From: Herbiconiux sp. SALV-R1
GTDB taxonomy: Bacteria; Actinomycetota; Actinomycetes; Actinomycetales; Microbacteriaceae
Length of the DNA stretch: 64,000 bases
Direction: 5' to 3'
Assembly (NCBI RefSeq): GCF_013113715.1
Contig: NZ_CP053344.1
Coordinates: 2,108,001 to 2,172,000 of the forward strand
Part shown: positions 1-11,071 of the stretch, piece by piece
How positions within the stretch are numbered: the stretch's first letter is position 1
How the letters are laid out: each line of letters opens with the position of its first letter
The notes under the pieces: generated by a model
Told to the model about the DNA's origin: nothing
Databases searched by the model: none
The model's input: only the letters and a program-made list of their open reading frames with translations
Program-made: the position numbers and the translations under genes

Positions 1-225
1 CCGGAAGATGCCGCCGAGGTACAGGAAGTACTGCACGATGAACGGCTGGTCGAGGTGGTACTGCTCACGCAGCTTCTCGAGCAGCGCGGGGTTCGGCGTC
101 TTGTCGCCGAACAGGGCCAGCAGCGGGTCGCCGGGCATGGCGAAGACCATGAAGTAGATGAGGAACGTCGTTCCCAACAGGACGGGAATCGCCTGGAGAA
201 GACGCCTGAGGATGTAACCGGCCAC
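1..225 (-). CDS. Oligopeptide/dipeptide ABC transporter permease, 5' part only (OppB/DppB family)
   Basis: The first 75 codons of an inner-membrane permease; the gene runs off the left edge of the window. Translation begins VAGYILRRLLQAIPVLLG, the usual N-terminus of the first permease of peptide importers, with one membrane helix around residues 8-28 followed by a periplasmic stretch with the typical MPGDP turn. The GTG start at 225 is chosen because a TGA stop lies two codons upstream in the same frame. It follows the peptide-binding lipoprotein gene on the same strand, with a strong hairpin between them. Role is inferred from family and context: uptake of peptides with a second permease and ATPases expected to the left. 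OppB and DppB cannot be told apart from this part. Confidence 0.85.
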   Translation of the reverse strand, partial: MAGYILRRLLQAIPVLLGTTFLIYFMVFAMPGDPLLALFGDKTPNPALLEKLREQYHLDQPFIVQYFLYLGGIFR

Positions 226-285
226 GAATCAGACCGTACCAATCAAGCTCGGGGGCGGGAAGCCACGGGATCAGGAACATGAAGC

Positions 286-314
286 GGGGGCGGCGGCACA
301 TGGCCGCCGCCCCC
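286..314 (-). terminator. Hairpin between binding-protein and permease genes (attenuator)
   Basis: Perfect 12-bp G+C-only stem (286-297 with 303-314) and a 5-base loop, 13 bases after the stop of the binding-protein gene and about 60 bases before the permease start. No T-run follows, so partial termination or 3'-end protection of the lipoprotein message is more likely than a full stop. Such an arrangement gives more binding protein than membrane components. Confidence 0.7.
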
Positions 315-327
315 ACAGGAGCGGGAA

Positions 328-1929
328 TTATCCCTTGGTGATCTCGTAGTAGAGCGGCACCGAGTTCCAGCCGAACACGACGTTGTCGACGTTCTCGCCG
401 TAACCGCCGGTGACGTTGGAGTACCACAGCGGCGTGGCCGGGAGGTCCTTGAGGAGGATCTCCTGAGCCTCCTGGAACTTCTCGTTCGCCGCGGCGGTGT
501 CGGTGTCTTCAGCACCCTCGTTGATCAGCGCGTCGAACTCGGGGTTCGAGTAGTCGCCGTCGTTCGAGCCCGCGTTGGTCGCGTAGAGCGGGCCGAGGAA
601 GTTGAACAGACCCGGGTAGTCGGCCTGCCATCCGGTGCGGAACGCGGTCTGGATGGTGCGGTCGGTGATCGCGGTACGAGCCTCCTGGAAGGTCGGGTAC
701 GGAGCACCCGAGGCGTCGATGCCGAGAACGTTCTTCACGCTGTTGGTCACGGCGTCGACCCAGGCCTGGTGGCCACCGTCGGCGTTGTACGCGATCTGGA
801 ACGAGCCCGACCACGGGGAGATGGCGTCGGCCTCGGCCCACAGCTTCTTCGCCTCGTCGGGGTTGTACTTCAGCACGTCGGCGCCCTCGAGCGAGTCGCT
901 CCAGCCGTCGATCACCGGGGAGGTGAAGTCGCTGGCCGGCGTGCGCGAGCCCTCGAAGATGACGTCGGTGATCTCTTCGCGGTTGATGGCCATCGAGATG
1001 GCGGCACGACGGAGCTTGCCCTCGTCGCCCGAGAAGTGCGCGAGGCGCTCGGGGATGGTGAAGGACTGGAACACCGCGGCCGGCTGGTTGACCGCACGGT
1101 CGCCGAGCTCGGACTCGAAGGTGGCCAGTGCCGAGTCGGGCACGGCGTCGAGAACGTCGAGGTTGCCGCCCTGGAGGTCGGCGTACGCGGCGTCCTGCGT
1201 GGCGTAGAAGATGATGCTGAGTCCACCGTTGGCGGGCTTGCGCTCACCCTGGTAGTCCTCGTTCACGACGAGGTCGATCTTCTCGTTGTGCTGCCACGCC
1301 GAGTCGGAGGCCAGCTTGTACGGGCCGTTGCCGACGGGGTTCTGGCCGAAGGCCTCCATGTCGTCGAAGGCCGACGCGGGAAGCGGGTAGAACGCCGAGT
1401 AGCCGAGGCGCAGCGGGAAGTCGGACTTCGGTGCGTTCAGCGTGACGGTGAAGGTGAGGTCGTCGACCTTCTTGAGGCCCGAGAGCTCGGAGTCCTCGTC
1501 GTAGCTGAAGCCCTCGATGTCCTCGAAGAAGTAGCTCGAGAGCTGCTCGTTCGACAGGAGCGCGCCGTAGTTCCAGGCGTCGATGAAGGAGTCTGCGTTG
1601 ACCGGCTCACCGTTGGTGAACTTCAGGTCGGGCTTGATCGTGATGGTGTAGGTCGTGGCGTCGTCGCTCTCGATCGACTCCGCGACGGCGTTGTGGGGGG
1701 CGCCCTCGCCGTCGTAGTAGACCAGGCCCTCGAAGATCGCGTCGAGGATCTTGCCGCCGCCGACCTCGTTGGTGTTCGTGGGGATCAGCGGGTTCTGGGG
1801 CTCGGAGCCGTTCGTCGTCACGATCGATGCGGAGTCGCCCGAGGTGTCGGAACCGCCGCTGGCGCAACCGGACAGGGCGAGCGCGCTCGCGGCGATCAGC
1901 GCGATCGCGCCGATGCCATACCGTCTCAT
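328..1929 (-). CDS. Peptide ABC transporter substrate-binding lipoprotein (SBP_bac_5 / OppA-DppA family)
   Basis: Extracellular solute-binding lipoprotein of 533 residues that captures oligopeptides or dipeptides and hands them to the permease encoded just downstream. It has a basic N-terminus, a hydrophobic segment and a lipobox LSGC with the lipidated Cys at residue 22, then the family pattern (SEPQNPLIPTNTNEVGG, KPDLKFTNGEPVNADSF) over a normal full length. I start at ATG 1929: AGGAGG lies 10 bases upstream. A TTG at 1935 also lies in frame 4 bases after the same AGGAGG and would add two residues without changing the signal peptide. A promoter-like pair is visible at 1999-2028. Ligand class (di- or oligopeptide, or another SBP_bac_5 ligand) cannot be read from sequence. 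Confidence 0.93.
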   Translation of the reverse strand: MRRYGIGAIALIAASALALSGCASGGSDTSGDSASIVTTNGSEPQNPLIPTNTNEVGGGKILDAIFEGLVYYDGEGAPHNAVAESIESDDATTYTITIKPDLKFTNGEPVNADSFIDAWNYGALLSNEQLSSYFFEDIEGFSYDEDSELSGLKKVDDLTFTVTLNAPKSDFPLRLGYSAFYPLPASAFDDMEAFGQNPVGNGPYKLASDSAWQHNEKIDLVVNEDYQGERKPANGGLSIIFYATQDAAYADLQGGNLDVLDAVPDSALATFESELGDRAVNQPAAVFQSFTIPERLAHFSGDEGKLRRAAISMAINREEITDVIFEGSRTPASDFTSPVIDGWSDSLEGADVLKYNPDEAKKLWAEADAISPWSGSFQIAYNADGGHQAWVDAVTNSVKNVLGIDASGAPYPTFQEARTAITDRTIQTAFRTGWQADYPGLFNFLGPLYATNAGSNDGDYSNPEFDALINEGAEDTDTAAANEKFQEAQEILLKDLPATPLWYSNVTGGYGENVDNVVFGWNSVPLYYEITKG

Positions 1930-1998
1930 TTTCAATTTTCCTCCTGTGCAGAATGGGTTGGCCGCTGACCCTTCGTGAGGGGCGAGACCTAAGGAAGT

Positions 1999-2028
1999 AC
2001 CCTAAGTGGGGGGCACCCCCGCTGCAAA
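1999..2028 (-). promoter_or_regulatory. Candidate promoter of the peptide transporter operon
   Basis: TTTGCA (2023-2028) and TAGGGT (1999-2004) are 18 bases apart and point toward the lipoprotein start, giving a leader of about 65 bases. The spacer is a G-run/C-run palindrome (about 2008-2020), which may be an operator. A second -10-like TTAGGT lies at 1987-1992. Prediction only. Confidence 0.4.
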
Positions 2029-2132
2029 CCACGGGGAAAAAAGTTACAGACTAGAAACTAATTCTTGGGATTCTTTGTGCCGATCCCACAGATTCCGTGA
2101 AAATCTGGCGTCTTACGCAAGAAAGTGGAGCG

Positions 2133-2909
2133 ATGACCCGAGCCCTCGACTGGACCCTCCTGCGGCGTCGCCGGCTGGGCACGGAGATCGCCATCGTGCT
2201 CGCGGTCTCGCTCGGCGCATCCGCCGTGTACTCGGTGGTCAGTCTGGTCGCGAAACTCACCAAGGGCACGGCTCTCGCCGACCAGTCGACCACCCTGAAC
2301 GGCGCGCTGAGCGACAGGGAGTGGCTCGACGTCACCTACCAGCTGCTGGCCATCGCGTTCGATCTCGCGCCGGTCGCCCTCGCGCTCTACCTGCTCGCCA
2401 TCTCAGGGGCGAACCCGTTCCGCCGCGTGGGCCTCGACTTCAGGCAGCCGCTGCGCGACCTCGGGCGCGGATGGCTGCTGGTGCTCGTCGTCGGGGTGCC
2501 CGGCATCGCCCTCTACGCCGTGTGGCGCCTGCTCGGCCAGAGCGCCGCGGTGATCGCCTCGCCGCTCGACCCCCACTGGTACACCATCCCCATCCTCGTC
2601 CTCTCGGCCCTCCGTGCCGCCCTGCAGGAGGAGGTGATCGTGGTCGGATACCTGTTCACGCGGCTCAGGCAGCTCGGGTGGCGGAAGTGGCCGATCATCC
2701 TCGCCGCCGCCGCCCTGCGCGGCAGCTACCATCTCTACCAGGGCCCGGGGCCGTTTGTCGGCAACTTCCTCATGGGCGTGATCTTCGGCTGGTGCTACTG
2801 GCGCTGGGGTCGGGTGATGCCGCTCGTGGTCGCCCACTGGATCATGGACATCGTCTCGTTCGTCGGCTTCCCGGTGGCGGTCGCCTGGTTCCCCGAGCTG
2901 TTCGGCTGA
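2133..2909 (+). CDS. CPBP family intramembrane metalloprotease (CAAX/Abi type)
   Basis: Polytopic membrane protein of 258 residues with about six helices. It carries the CPBP motifs: Glu-Glu at residues 166-167 (ALQEEVIVVGY), an Arg-x-x-x-His pair ending at His 200, and a third His at 235 (VVAHWIMD). Family members are membrane-embedded metalloproteases, or bacteriocin-immunity and Abi proteins of unknown substrate. I prefer ATG 2133 because the conserved part starts there and a GGAG lies just before it, though the spacing is short. GTG 2097 would add 12 residues without a ribosome site. It is transcribed divergently from the peptide transporter. No substrate gene is adjacent. Confidence 0.85.
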   Translation: MTRALDWTLLRRRRLGTEIAIVLAVSLGASAVYSVVSLVAKLTKGTALADQSTTLNGALSDREWLDVTYQLLAIAFDLAPVALALYLLAISGANPFRRVGLDFRQPLRDLGRGWLLVLVVGVPGIALYAVWRLLGQSAAVIASPLDPHWYTIPILVLSALRAALQEEVIVVGYLFTRLRQLGWRKWPIILAAAALRGSYHLYQGPGPFVGNFLMGVIFGWCYWRWGRVMPLVVAHWIMDIVSFVGFPVAVAWFPELFG

Positions 2910-2939
2910 CGTCGCTGTGCGGCTGAGGCTGCTGCGGTG

Positions 2940-3007
2940 CTGACGCTGCAGCCCGGCTGGCGCTCCAGCTCGGCTGACGATGCAGTTCGGCTGACGCTGC
3001 AGCTCAG
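2940..3007. repeat. Four tandem copies of a 17-base repeat
   Basis: Units 2940-2956, 2957-2973, 2974-2990 and 2991-3007 follow CTGACGCTGCAGCTCGG with one to three changes each; weaker copies continue leftward to about 2900. The last unit runs into the stop codon of the pentapeptide-repeat gene. The repeat fills the convergent gap between two genes. Confidence 0.75.
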
Positions 3008-3807
3008 GCAGCGCGGCGGCCCTTCGGCTTCCCGCCCCCGCCCGAGCTGCGGTTGGCGAACACGAACGCGGCGACGCCGAGCGCCAGCAGCAGGCCGCCG
3101 CCGATGAAGCCGACGACCATGGCGACGTTCAGTTCGCCGTCGTCGCTCGCGGTCGGTGTGCTCGGCGGGTCGGTGAAAAGGGGCTCGCTCGTGACGGGAG
3201 TGGCCGGCGGCGCCACCTCGATGGCGACCAGGGCCGTCGCGGTGCCGGCGAACGACGACGAGATGGTGCAGACCATGTTCGAGGTGCCGACGGGGAAGGC
3301 CTGACCCGACTCGACGGGCGTGCCCACGATCGTGCAGCCGTCGAGGGTGAGACCGGTCGGCGTGACCGGCTCGATGGCGACCGTGGCGGTGCCCGACGCA
3401 TCCGCCTCGGCCTGCAGGGTGGCGGGGAGGATGCTCGATCCGGTGAAGTCGGCGCCGACGATGCGGGCACCGGTGAAGTCGGCCCCGGAGAGGTCGGCGC
3501 CGGTGAACACCGCACCCTGCACGTCTCCGTCGACGAAGGAGGCGCCGGCGAGGTTCGCTCCGCGGAAGTCGGCCTCGCCGAACCGCGTGCCGCTGAGGTC
3601 GAGGCCCGCGCACTGCGCCCCACCCGCGCCCCCGTCGGTGGTCGGCAGCACGACGCAGGCGCCGTCGTCGAACAGCGGGTCGGCGACGACCGCCGCGCGA
3701 GCCGGCGACGCAGCCCACGCACCCGTGGCGGCCGCCGCCACCGCGAAGGCCGCCACCAGACCCGTCAGGAGCAGGGAACGGATGCGGGCGACCGGCTCGA
3801 CAGGCAT
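3004..3807 (-). CDS. Secreted, membrane-anchored pentapeptide-repeat protein
   Basis: Protein of 267 residues with a Sec signal peptide (hydrophobic core about residues 12-35, Ala-rich cleavage site). Residues about 68-120 hold roughly ten pentapeptide repeats of the A(D/N)LxG/ADFxG type (LDLSGTRFGEADFRGANLAG and on), which fold as a right-handed quadrilateral beta-helix. A middle domain with two Cys follows, then a Pro/Thr linker, a transmembrane helix (about 228-250) and a short basic tail ending in KPKGRRAA. The layout is that of a cell-surface protein anchored by its C-terminus; there is no LPXTG motif. Function unknown: pentapeptide proteins are structural or DNA-mimic proteins, the latter unlikely outside the cell. 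Confidence 0.82.
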   Translation of the reverse strand: MPVEPVARIRSLLLTGLVAAFAVAAAATGAWAASPARAAVVADPLFDDGACVVLPTTDGGAGGAQCAGLDLSGTRFGEADFRGANLAGASFVDGDVQGAVFTGADLSGADFTGARIVGADFTGSSILPATLQAEADASGTATVAIEPVTPTGLTLDGCTIVGTPVESGQAFPVGTSNMVCTISSSFAGTATALVAIEVAPPATPVTSEPLFTDPPSTPTASDDGELNVAMVVGFIGGGLLLALGVAAFVFANRSSGGGGKPKGRRAA

Positions 3808-3838
3808 GGTGCGACCCTATCAGCGGGCCCGGCGCGCC

Positions 3839-6718
<2,880 letters not shown>

Positions 6719-6725
6719 CGGTGGG

Positions 6726-7097
6726 TCACTCCCCCGTCAGCGCGGCGTACTCGGCGGCCGAGAGCAGCGCCGGGAGCTCGGTGAACTCCACCTTGAGCAG
6801 CCAGCCGGCGCCGAACGGGTCGTCGTTCACGAGCTCGGGGCTGTCTTCGACCGCGGAGTTCTTCTCCACGACGGTGCCGTCGACAGGTGCGAAGAGTTCG
6901 CCGACCGACTTGGTCGACTCGATCTCGCCCACCACCGAGCCGCCCGCCACCTCCGTACCCGCGTCGGGCAGGTCGAGGTAGACGATGTCGCCCAGCTGGG
7001 CGGCGGCATACGCGGTGATGCCGATGGTCGCGACGGAGCCGTCGACCTTCACCCACTCGTGCTCGGCGGTGTAGCGCAGTTCTTCGTGGTCGGCCAT
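6726..7097 (-). CDS. gcvH: Glycine cleavage system H protein
   Basis: Small lipoyl carrier of 123 residues that shuttles the aminomethyl and dihydrolipoyl intermediates between GcvP, GcvT and the L-protein. The lipoylated lysine is Lys 63 in [12 protein letters not shown], within the usual beta-barrel sequence ([35 protein letters not shown]). Start ATG 7097 lies one base after the gcvT stop, so translation is likely coupled. Length and motifs are complete. Confidence 0.98.
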   Translation of the reverse strand: MADHEELRYTAEHEWVKVDGSVATIGITAYAAAQLGDIVYLDLPDAGTEVAGGSVVGEIESTKSVGELFAPVDGTVVEKNSAVEDSPELVNDDPFGAGWLLKVEFTELPALLSAAEYAALTGE

Positions 7098-7098
7098 G

Positions 7099-8271
7099 TC
7101 AGTCCTTCTTCCGGCGGTAGAACGGGTGGGGTGCGGTGCGGTAGGCGAGGCGCTTGCCCCGGATGTCGACGCTCAGCTCCGTGCCCGGCGCGGCGAACTC
7201 GGGCGAGACGTAGGCGAGGGCGATCGGATGCCCGAGGGTCGGCGAGAGGGCACCGCTCGTCACGACACCCACCGCTTCGGCGGAGTCGTCGGAGGCGAAG
7301 ACCTCGTACCCGGCGCGGGCCGCCCGCTTGCCCTCGGCCACGAGGCCGACGAGCACGGGAGCACCACCGGGAGCGTCGAGCGCATCAGGCGCATCGGGCG
7401 CATCGGCGAGCAGTGCCTCGCGACCCACGAACTCGCTCTTGCCGAGGTCGACCACCCGGCCGAGACCGGCCTGCCCGGGCCGGGTGTCGAGCGAGAGCTC
7501 GTGGCCATAGAGCGGCATGCCCGCCTCGAGCCGCAGGGTGTCGCGGCTGGCGAGCCCCGCCGGCACCAGCCCGAGCGGCTCGCCCGCGGCGAGCAGCGCG
7601 GTCCAGAGCGCGGGGGCCGCTGCACGCTCGAGGTAGAGCTCGAAGCCGTCCTCCCCCGTGTACCCGGTGCGGGCGACGAGAACGTCGACACCGTCGAACG
7701 AGCCGGGGGCGCTGCGGTAGTACCGAAGGGTGTCGAGACCCTCGACACGGAGGCCGGCGGTCTGCTCGAGCACCTGGCGCGACACCGGGCCCTGCACCGC
7801 GATCAGCGCGGTCGCCGCGCTTTCGTCGGCGACGCGGGCGTCGAAGCCGGCCGCGCGCTCGTCGAGCGTCTCCGCCACGGGGTCGTGGTTCGAGGCGTTG
7901 GCGACGACGAGGAACTCTGTCGCACCGAGACGGTAGACCACCACGTCGTCGACGATGCCGCCCGACTCCGCGAGCAGCAGCGAGTACTTGGCCTGGCCCT
8001 CCGCGATCGCCGAGAGCCTTCCCGCCAGGGCGTGGTCGAGCAGGGCGGCGGCGTCGGGGCCGCTCACCCGGAACTCCGCCATGTGCGAGAGGTCGAAGAG
8101 GCCGGCGGCGCTGCGCACCGCGTGGTGCTCGGCGAGATCGCTCGAGTAGCGCACCGGCATTTGCCAGCCGGCGAAGTCGGTGAAGGAGGCGCCGGCGGCG
8201 CGGTGCGTGTCGAGCAGCGGTGACTCGAGGGCGGATGCCTCGGGTGCCGCGGGGTCGGTGGAGCCGGTCAC
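7099..8271 (-). CDS. gcvT: Aminomethyltransferase, T-protein of the glycine cleavage system
   Basis: Tetrahydrofolate-dependent enzyme of 390 residues that takes the aminomethyl group from GcvH, making methylene-THF and ammonia. Characteristic stretches are [30 protein letters not shown] and [14 protein letters not shown]; the C-terminal GcvT beta-barrel domain ([13 protein letters not shown]) is present. First gene of the operon, 62 bases downstream of the riboswitch end. The N-terminus has about 15 extra residues compared with many homologues. A run of [12 protein letters not shown] (about residue 295) is coded by a short tandem repeat. Confidence 0.97.
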   Translation of the reverse strand: MTGSTDPAAPEASALESPLLDTHRAAGASFTDFAGWQMPVRYSSDLAEHHAVRSAAGLFDLSHMAEFRVSGPDAAALLDHALAGRLSAIAEGQAKYSLLLAESGGIVDDVVVYRLGATEFLVVANASNHDPVAETLDERAAGFDARVADESAATALIAVQGPVSRQVLEQTAGLRVEGLDTLRYYRSAPGSFDGVDVLVARTGYTGEDGFELYLERAAAPALWTALLAAGEPLGLVPAGLASRDTLRLEAGMPLYGHELSLDTRPGQAGLGRVVDLGKSEFVGREALLADAPDAPDALDAPGGAPVLVGLVAEGKRAARAGYEVFASDDSAEAVGVVTSGALSPTLGHPIALAYVSPEFAAPGTELSVDIRGKRLAYRTAPHPFYRRKKD

Positions 8272-8333
8272 GAGTTCTCCGTTCCCGCCGGCGGAGCCGG
8301 CGATACGTGGGAGCGTGGATGCGCTTCGAGAAC

Positions 8334-8519
8334 TCCCCCTCTGTCATCGGGCCTGAGAGTTTCACCCTCCCGGGTCAGCGGGGCGGGTTTTCACCGTGGG
8401 CGAGCCGCCGTCGATGCCGCGGACTGCTTTCCAGAGTGGCCAACCGAGGCGGTACGAGGACCTGAGAGATTATCGGGGAGGATTGCTCCTTCGGTGTCGC
8501 CTGAGCGACTCTCCCGCGT
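8334..8519 (-). promoter_or_regulatory. Tandem glycine riboswitch (two aptamers) upstream of gcvTHP
   Basis: Two glycine aptamers lie in the 5' leader. The first (about 8455-8519) has the core GGGAGAG, CCGAAGGAGCAA and AATCTCTCAGG; the second (about 8334-8450) has ACTCTGGAAAGC, GGTGAAACTCTCAGG and ends in ATGACAGAGGGG. The order, the short linker and the position before gcvT match the cooperative glycine-ON switch that activates the glycine cleavage operon. The expression platform must lie in the 62 bases before gcvT; I see no obvious terminator with a T-run there, so control of translation is possible. Confidence 0.93.
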
Positions 8520-8625
8520 CGGGTTGATGGCCGGTCGATGTTCTGTTGTGGGCGGATGCGGTGCACCCGGTGGTGCGCGGATGCGAGAATCCGCAGACGA
8601 CCGGATGCGAGCATCCGATGCGCCG

Positions 8626-8631
8626 AGTGTA
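8626..8631 (-). promoter_or_regulatory. Candidate -10 box for the gcv riboswitch transcript
   Basis: TACACT fits the TANNNT -10 pattern and would start RNA about 100 bases before the first aptamer. The -35 region is weak and overlaps the end of the upstream gene. The leader between here and the aptamers holds three CGGATGCG motifs, one as an inverted pair. Confidence 0.3.
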
Positions 8632-8639
8632 GCGCGAAG

Positions 8640-9371
8640 TCACTGCCCGCCGAAGCCGCCGCCCCGACTGCGCCGCACCACGATGACGATGAGGACCGCC
8701 GCGGCGCCCGCTGCCGCCACCACGATCAGCACGATCGCGTACCAGGGAAGGGTCGCGGATGCTGCGGCCGGGTCGCCGGGGTCGACACCCGCATCGGTGG
8801 CCGCGTCGGTGCTGGGAACCGTCGTCGCCACGGAAGAGTCGTCGGTGGCCGTCGGGGTGGGCTCCGCCGCGGTCGGCGTGGGGGTCGGGGAGCCGTCGGG
8901 CGCGCCGGCCCACGGCTCGCCGCAGACGGGCGCCTGGGTGAGGCCGTCGGCGGCGTTCGCCAGCGACTGCGGCTCGTAGTCGAACTCGAACTGCCCCGAG
9001 GTGGGGTGCCCGTCGGAGGAGACGACCTGCCACAGCACCACGTAGCCGCCGGCGTCGCCGAGCGCCACCGGGCTGGTCACCTGCGCGCCGTCGAGCGCGA
9101 GGCATCCGGATTCGTAGTGCAGGCCTTCGGGGTCGACCACCTGCACCGCGAAGCCGTCGGTCGACTCGCCGAGGGCGAGGAGCGTCTCGGAGAACGCGAG
9201 GGTCACCACGCCCGGGTCGTCGACGATCGACGAGTCGGCTGCGGGGTTCGACGACACGAGGTCGTCGTGCGCCGAGGCGGAGACGGCCGGCAGCACGGCG
9301 AGCCCGACGGCCGCGACGGCCGTCACGGAGAGGAGGAGGGCACGGCGGGCGGCGGCGATCGGTGAGCTCAC
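8640..9371 (-). CDS. CopC-domain copper-binding membrane protein
   Basis: Exported protein of 243 residues. A signal peptide ends in SASA, so the mature chain begins with His 35 (HDDLVSSNPAADS), the N-terminal copper ligand of CopC proteins; a second ligand set is in WQVVSSDGHPTSGQFEF. After the CopC beta-sandwich comes a Pro/Thr-rich linker, one helix (about 212-234) and a basic tail. This is the CopC/YobA layout of actinobacteria. No CopD gene is next to it, so it may only buffer copper at the surface. GTG 9371 is chosen because GGAGG precedes it and the signal peptide fits; an upstream GTG at 9404 would overlap the desaturase stop by 4 bases. Confidence 0.85.
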   Translation of the reverse strand: MSSPIAAARRALLLSVTAVAAVGLAVLPAVSASAHDDLVSSNPAADSSIVDDPGVVTLAFSETLLALGESTDGFAVQVVDPEGLHYESGCLALDGAQVTSPVALGDAGGYVVLWQVVSSDGHPTSGQFEFDYEPQSLANAADGLTQAPVCGEPWAGAPDGSPTPTPTAAEPTPTATDDSSVATTVPSTDAATDAGVDPGDPAAASATLPWYAIVLIVVAAAGAAAVLIVIVVRRSRGGGFGGQ

Positions 9372-9400
9372 GCCTCCACGATACCCAGCGCCGACGCGGC

Positions 9401-10405
9401 TCACGCCCGCTTGACGCGGTACTGGTTCACCAGGGGGCAGTCGAAGGGGTCGGGTGCCGAGAGCCCCACGCGGCTCATGTAGGCGATCACCTGGCGGTGC
9501 GCCTCGAGCAGCGAGGTCTGGGTGTAGGGGATGTTGTGGCGGGCGCAGTACTCCTGCACGATCGGGCGCACCCGGGCCAGACTCGGGCGGGGCATGCTCG
9601 GGAAGAGGTGGTGCTCGACCTGCAGGTCGAGGCCGCCCATGAAGGCGGTCATGCCCCAGCCGCCGCGGATGCTGCGCGAGGACAGCACCTGCTTCGACAG
9701 GAAGTCGACGCGCGAACCCGCGGGGAACACCTTCATGCCGATGTGGTTGGGGGCGAAGGAGGCGCCCATGTAGAGCCCGAACACCGCGAGCTGCACGCCG
9801 ATGAAGGCGAAGGCCATGCCGAGCGGGAGGAACCAGAACACCACGGTGAGGTAGGCCACCAGTCGCAGGCCGATCGACCAGAGCTCGATCTGCCGGCCCT
9901 CCACCTTGCCGCGGCCGAGCAGCGTCTTGAACGAGAGGTAGTGCAGGTTGATGCCCTCGAGCAGCATCAGCGGGTACAGCAGCCAGCCCTGGTGGCGGGT
10001 GAGGAGCTTCAGCGGGCCCTTCGCCCGCGCGGCGTCCTGCTCGAGGAACGAGACGGTGTCGCGCTCGAGGTCGGGGTCTTTGCCGACGGTGTTCGGATTG
10101 CCGTGGTGGCGGGTGTGCTTCGACATCCACCACGAGTAGCTCATGCCCACGAAAGCGGTGGCGAGCGTGCGGCCGGCGCGGTCGTTCGCGCGGTTCGACT
10201 CGAACACCTGGCGGTGCGAGGCCTCGTGGGCGAGGAAGGCGAACTGGGTGAGGATGACGCCGAGAGCGGCGGCGATGAGCAGCTGGTACCAGGTGTCACC
10301 GAGCAGGATGAAGCCGGTCACCGCCCCGCCGAGCGCCGCCACCAGCACGCTGAAGACGGTGATGTAGAAACCTCGGCGCTTGCGCAGCAGACCGAGGTCT
10401 TTCAC
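9401..10405 (-). CDS. Membrane fatty acid desaturase (acyl-CoA/acyl-lipid type)
   Basis: Di-iron desaturase introducing a double bond into acyl chains at the membrane. The three histidine boxes are all present: HEASH, HTRHH and QVEHH, with paired membrane helices between boxes 2 and 3. From the canonical GTG at 10405 the product has 334 residues. In frame upstream, 32 further codons look coding (LSITSSSVPRATVPRTT, then HPTAAYAELLSTVKDLGLL), with no ATG/GTG/TTG before them; a CTG at 10501 has a GAGG 5 bases upstream. The true start may therefore be CTG 10501 (366 residues). The gene precedes copC on the same strand, their ends nearly touching. Confidence 0.93.
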   Translation of the reverse strand: MKDLGLLRKRRGFYITVFSVLVAALGGAVTGFILLGDTWYQLLIAAALGVILTQFAFLAHEASHRQVFESNRANDRAGRTLATAFVGMSYSWWMSKHTRHHGNPNTVGKDPDLERDTVSFLEQDAARAKGPLKLLTRHQGWLLYPLMLLEGINLHYLSFKTLLGRGKVEGRQIELWSIGLRLVAYLTVVFWFLPLGMAFAFIGVQLAVFGLYMGASFAPNHIGMKVFPAGSRVDFLSKQVLSSRSIRGGWGMTAFMGGLDLQVEHHLFPSMPRPSLARVRPIVQEYCARHNIPYTQTSLLEAHRQVIAYMSRVGLSAPDPFDCPLVNQYRVKRA

Positions 10406-10640
10406 GGTGGAGAGCAGTTCCGCGTAGGCGGCGGTGGGATGCGCCCGGCCTGTTGTGCGCGGAACCGTGGCACGGGGAACGGACGAAGAGGTGATGCTCA
10501 GGGGGGCCTCGCAGAGTCGGGATCGACTTCTCAGCCGCGGTGTGAGCAGGAGCGCTCGTCAGATGCTCCGACGGTACGTGCCGAACCTGCGTGTTGACCC
10601 GGTTGCCTTCCCGGGCGCCGTGTGCGGTGCCCCGGAACGG

Positions 10641-10678
10641 CGACGAGCCCGCACCCTGGTGGGGGTGCGGGCTCGTCG
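10641..10678 (-). terminator. Strong hairpin terminator of cspA
   Basis: Perfect 16-bp stem (10641-10656 with 10663-10678) and a 6-base loop, 14 bases after the cspA stop. There is no T-run, as is usual in G+C-rich actinobacteria. It separates cspA from the desaturase gene on the same strand. Confidence 0.8.
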
Positions 10679-10692
10679 GGAAGAGCGCGAGA

Positions 10693-10899
10693 TCAGCCGA
10701 GGGGCGTGATGTTCTCGGCCTGGAGGCCCTTGCGGCCCTGGGTCACGTCGAACTCGACGCGCTGGTTCTCTTCGAGGTTCTTGTAACCGGATCCGTTGAT
10801 TCCGGAGTGGTGGGCGAACACGTCTTCGCCGCCGTCGTCGGGGGAGATGAAGCCGAAGCCCTTTTCGGAGTTGAACCACTTCACGGTGCCAGTAGGCAT
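10693..10899 (-). CDS. cspA: Cold-shock protein, CspA family
   Basis: Single cold-shock domain of 68 residues, an OB-fold RNA and ssDNA chaperone. RNP1 (KGFGFI) and RNP2 (DVFAHH) are intact after the standard start [14 protein letters not shown]. Start ATG 10899 follows AGAGAAGATCA. The gene has its own leader and a strong terminator, so it is monocistronic. Which of several paralogues it is cannot be told here. Confidence 0.97.
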   Translation of the reverse strand: MPTGTVKWFNSEKGFGFISPDDGGEDVFAHHSGINGSGYKNLEENQRVEFDVTQGRKGLQAENITPLG

Positions 10900-10974
10900 T
10901 GATCTTCTCTTTTCGAAATCAGCGGCCCCGCCTGCCGGGACCTACTGTCGCGGTGTACTTTCTTCCGCATTCGA

Positions 10975-11003
10975 AAAACAAGCCAACACAACAACTGTGT
11001 CAA
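10975..11003 (-). promoter_or_regulatory. Candidate cspA promoter with long leader
   Basis: A perfect TTGACA (10998-11003) is followed after 17 bases by TGTTTT (10975-10980), a poor -10. RNA from here would carry a leader of about 70 bases, as cold-shock genes often do. It is divergent from the lgt promoter. Confidence 0.4.
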
Positions 11004-11060
11004 GCATAGCGGCGCACCCTTTCGGAGGCTACTGGTTCGTCGCGGAGAGCCTCCACGCTT

Positions 11061-11066
11061 TACAAT
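11061..11066 (+). promoter_or_regulatory. -10 box giving a leaderless lgt transcript
   Basis: TACAAT ends 5 bases before the GTG start of lgt, so RNA would begin at or beside the start codon. No Shine-Dalgarno sequence precedes that GTG, which agrees with leaderless translation. Confidence 0.55.
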
Positions 11067-11071
11067 TCAGC

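Noticed and set aside
9372-10133. Upstream extension of the copC reading frame
   Set aside because: The frame stays open through the desaturase gene, but only the part after GTG 9371 has a signal peptide and CopC domain.
10796-11071. Longer N-terminus for Lgt
   Set aside because: Would overlap cspA antisense and its leader; the Lgt family starts near GTG 11072, where a -10 box and start fit.
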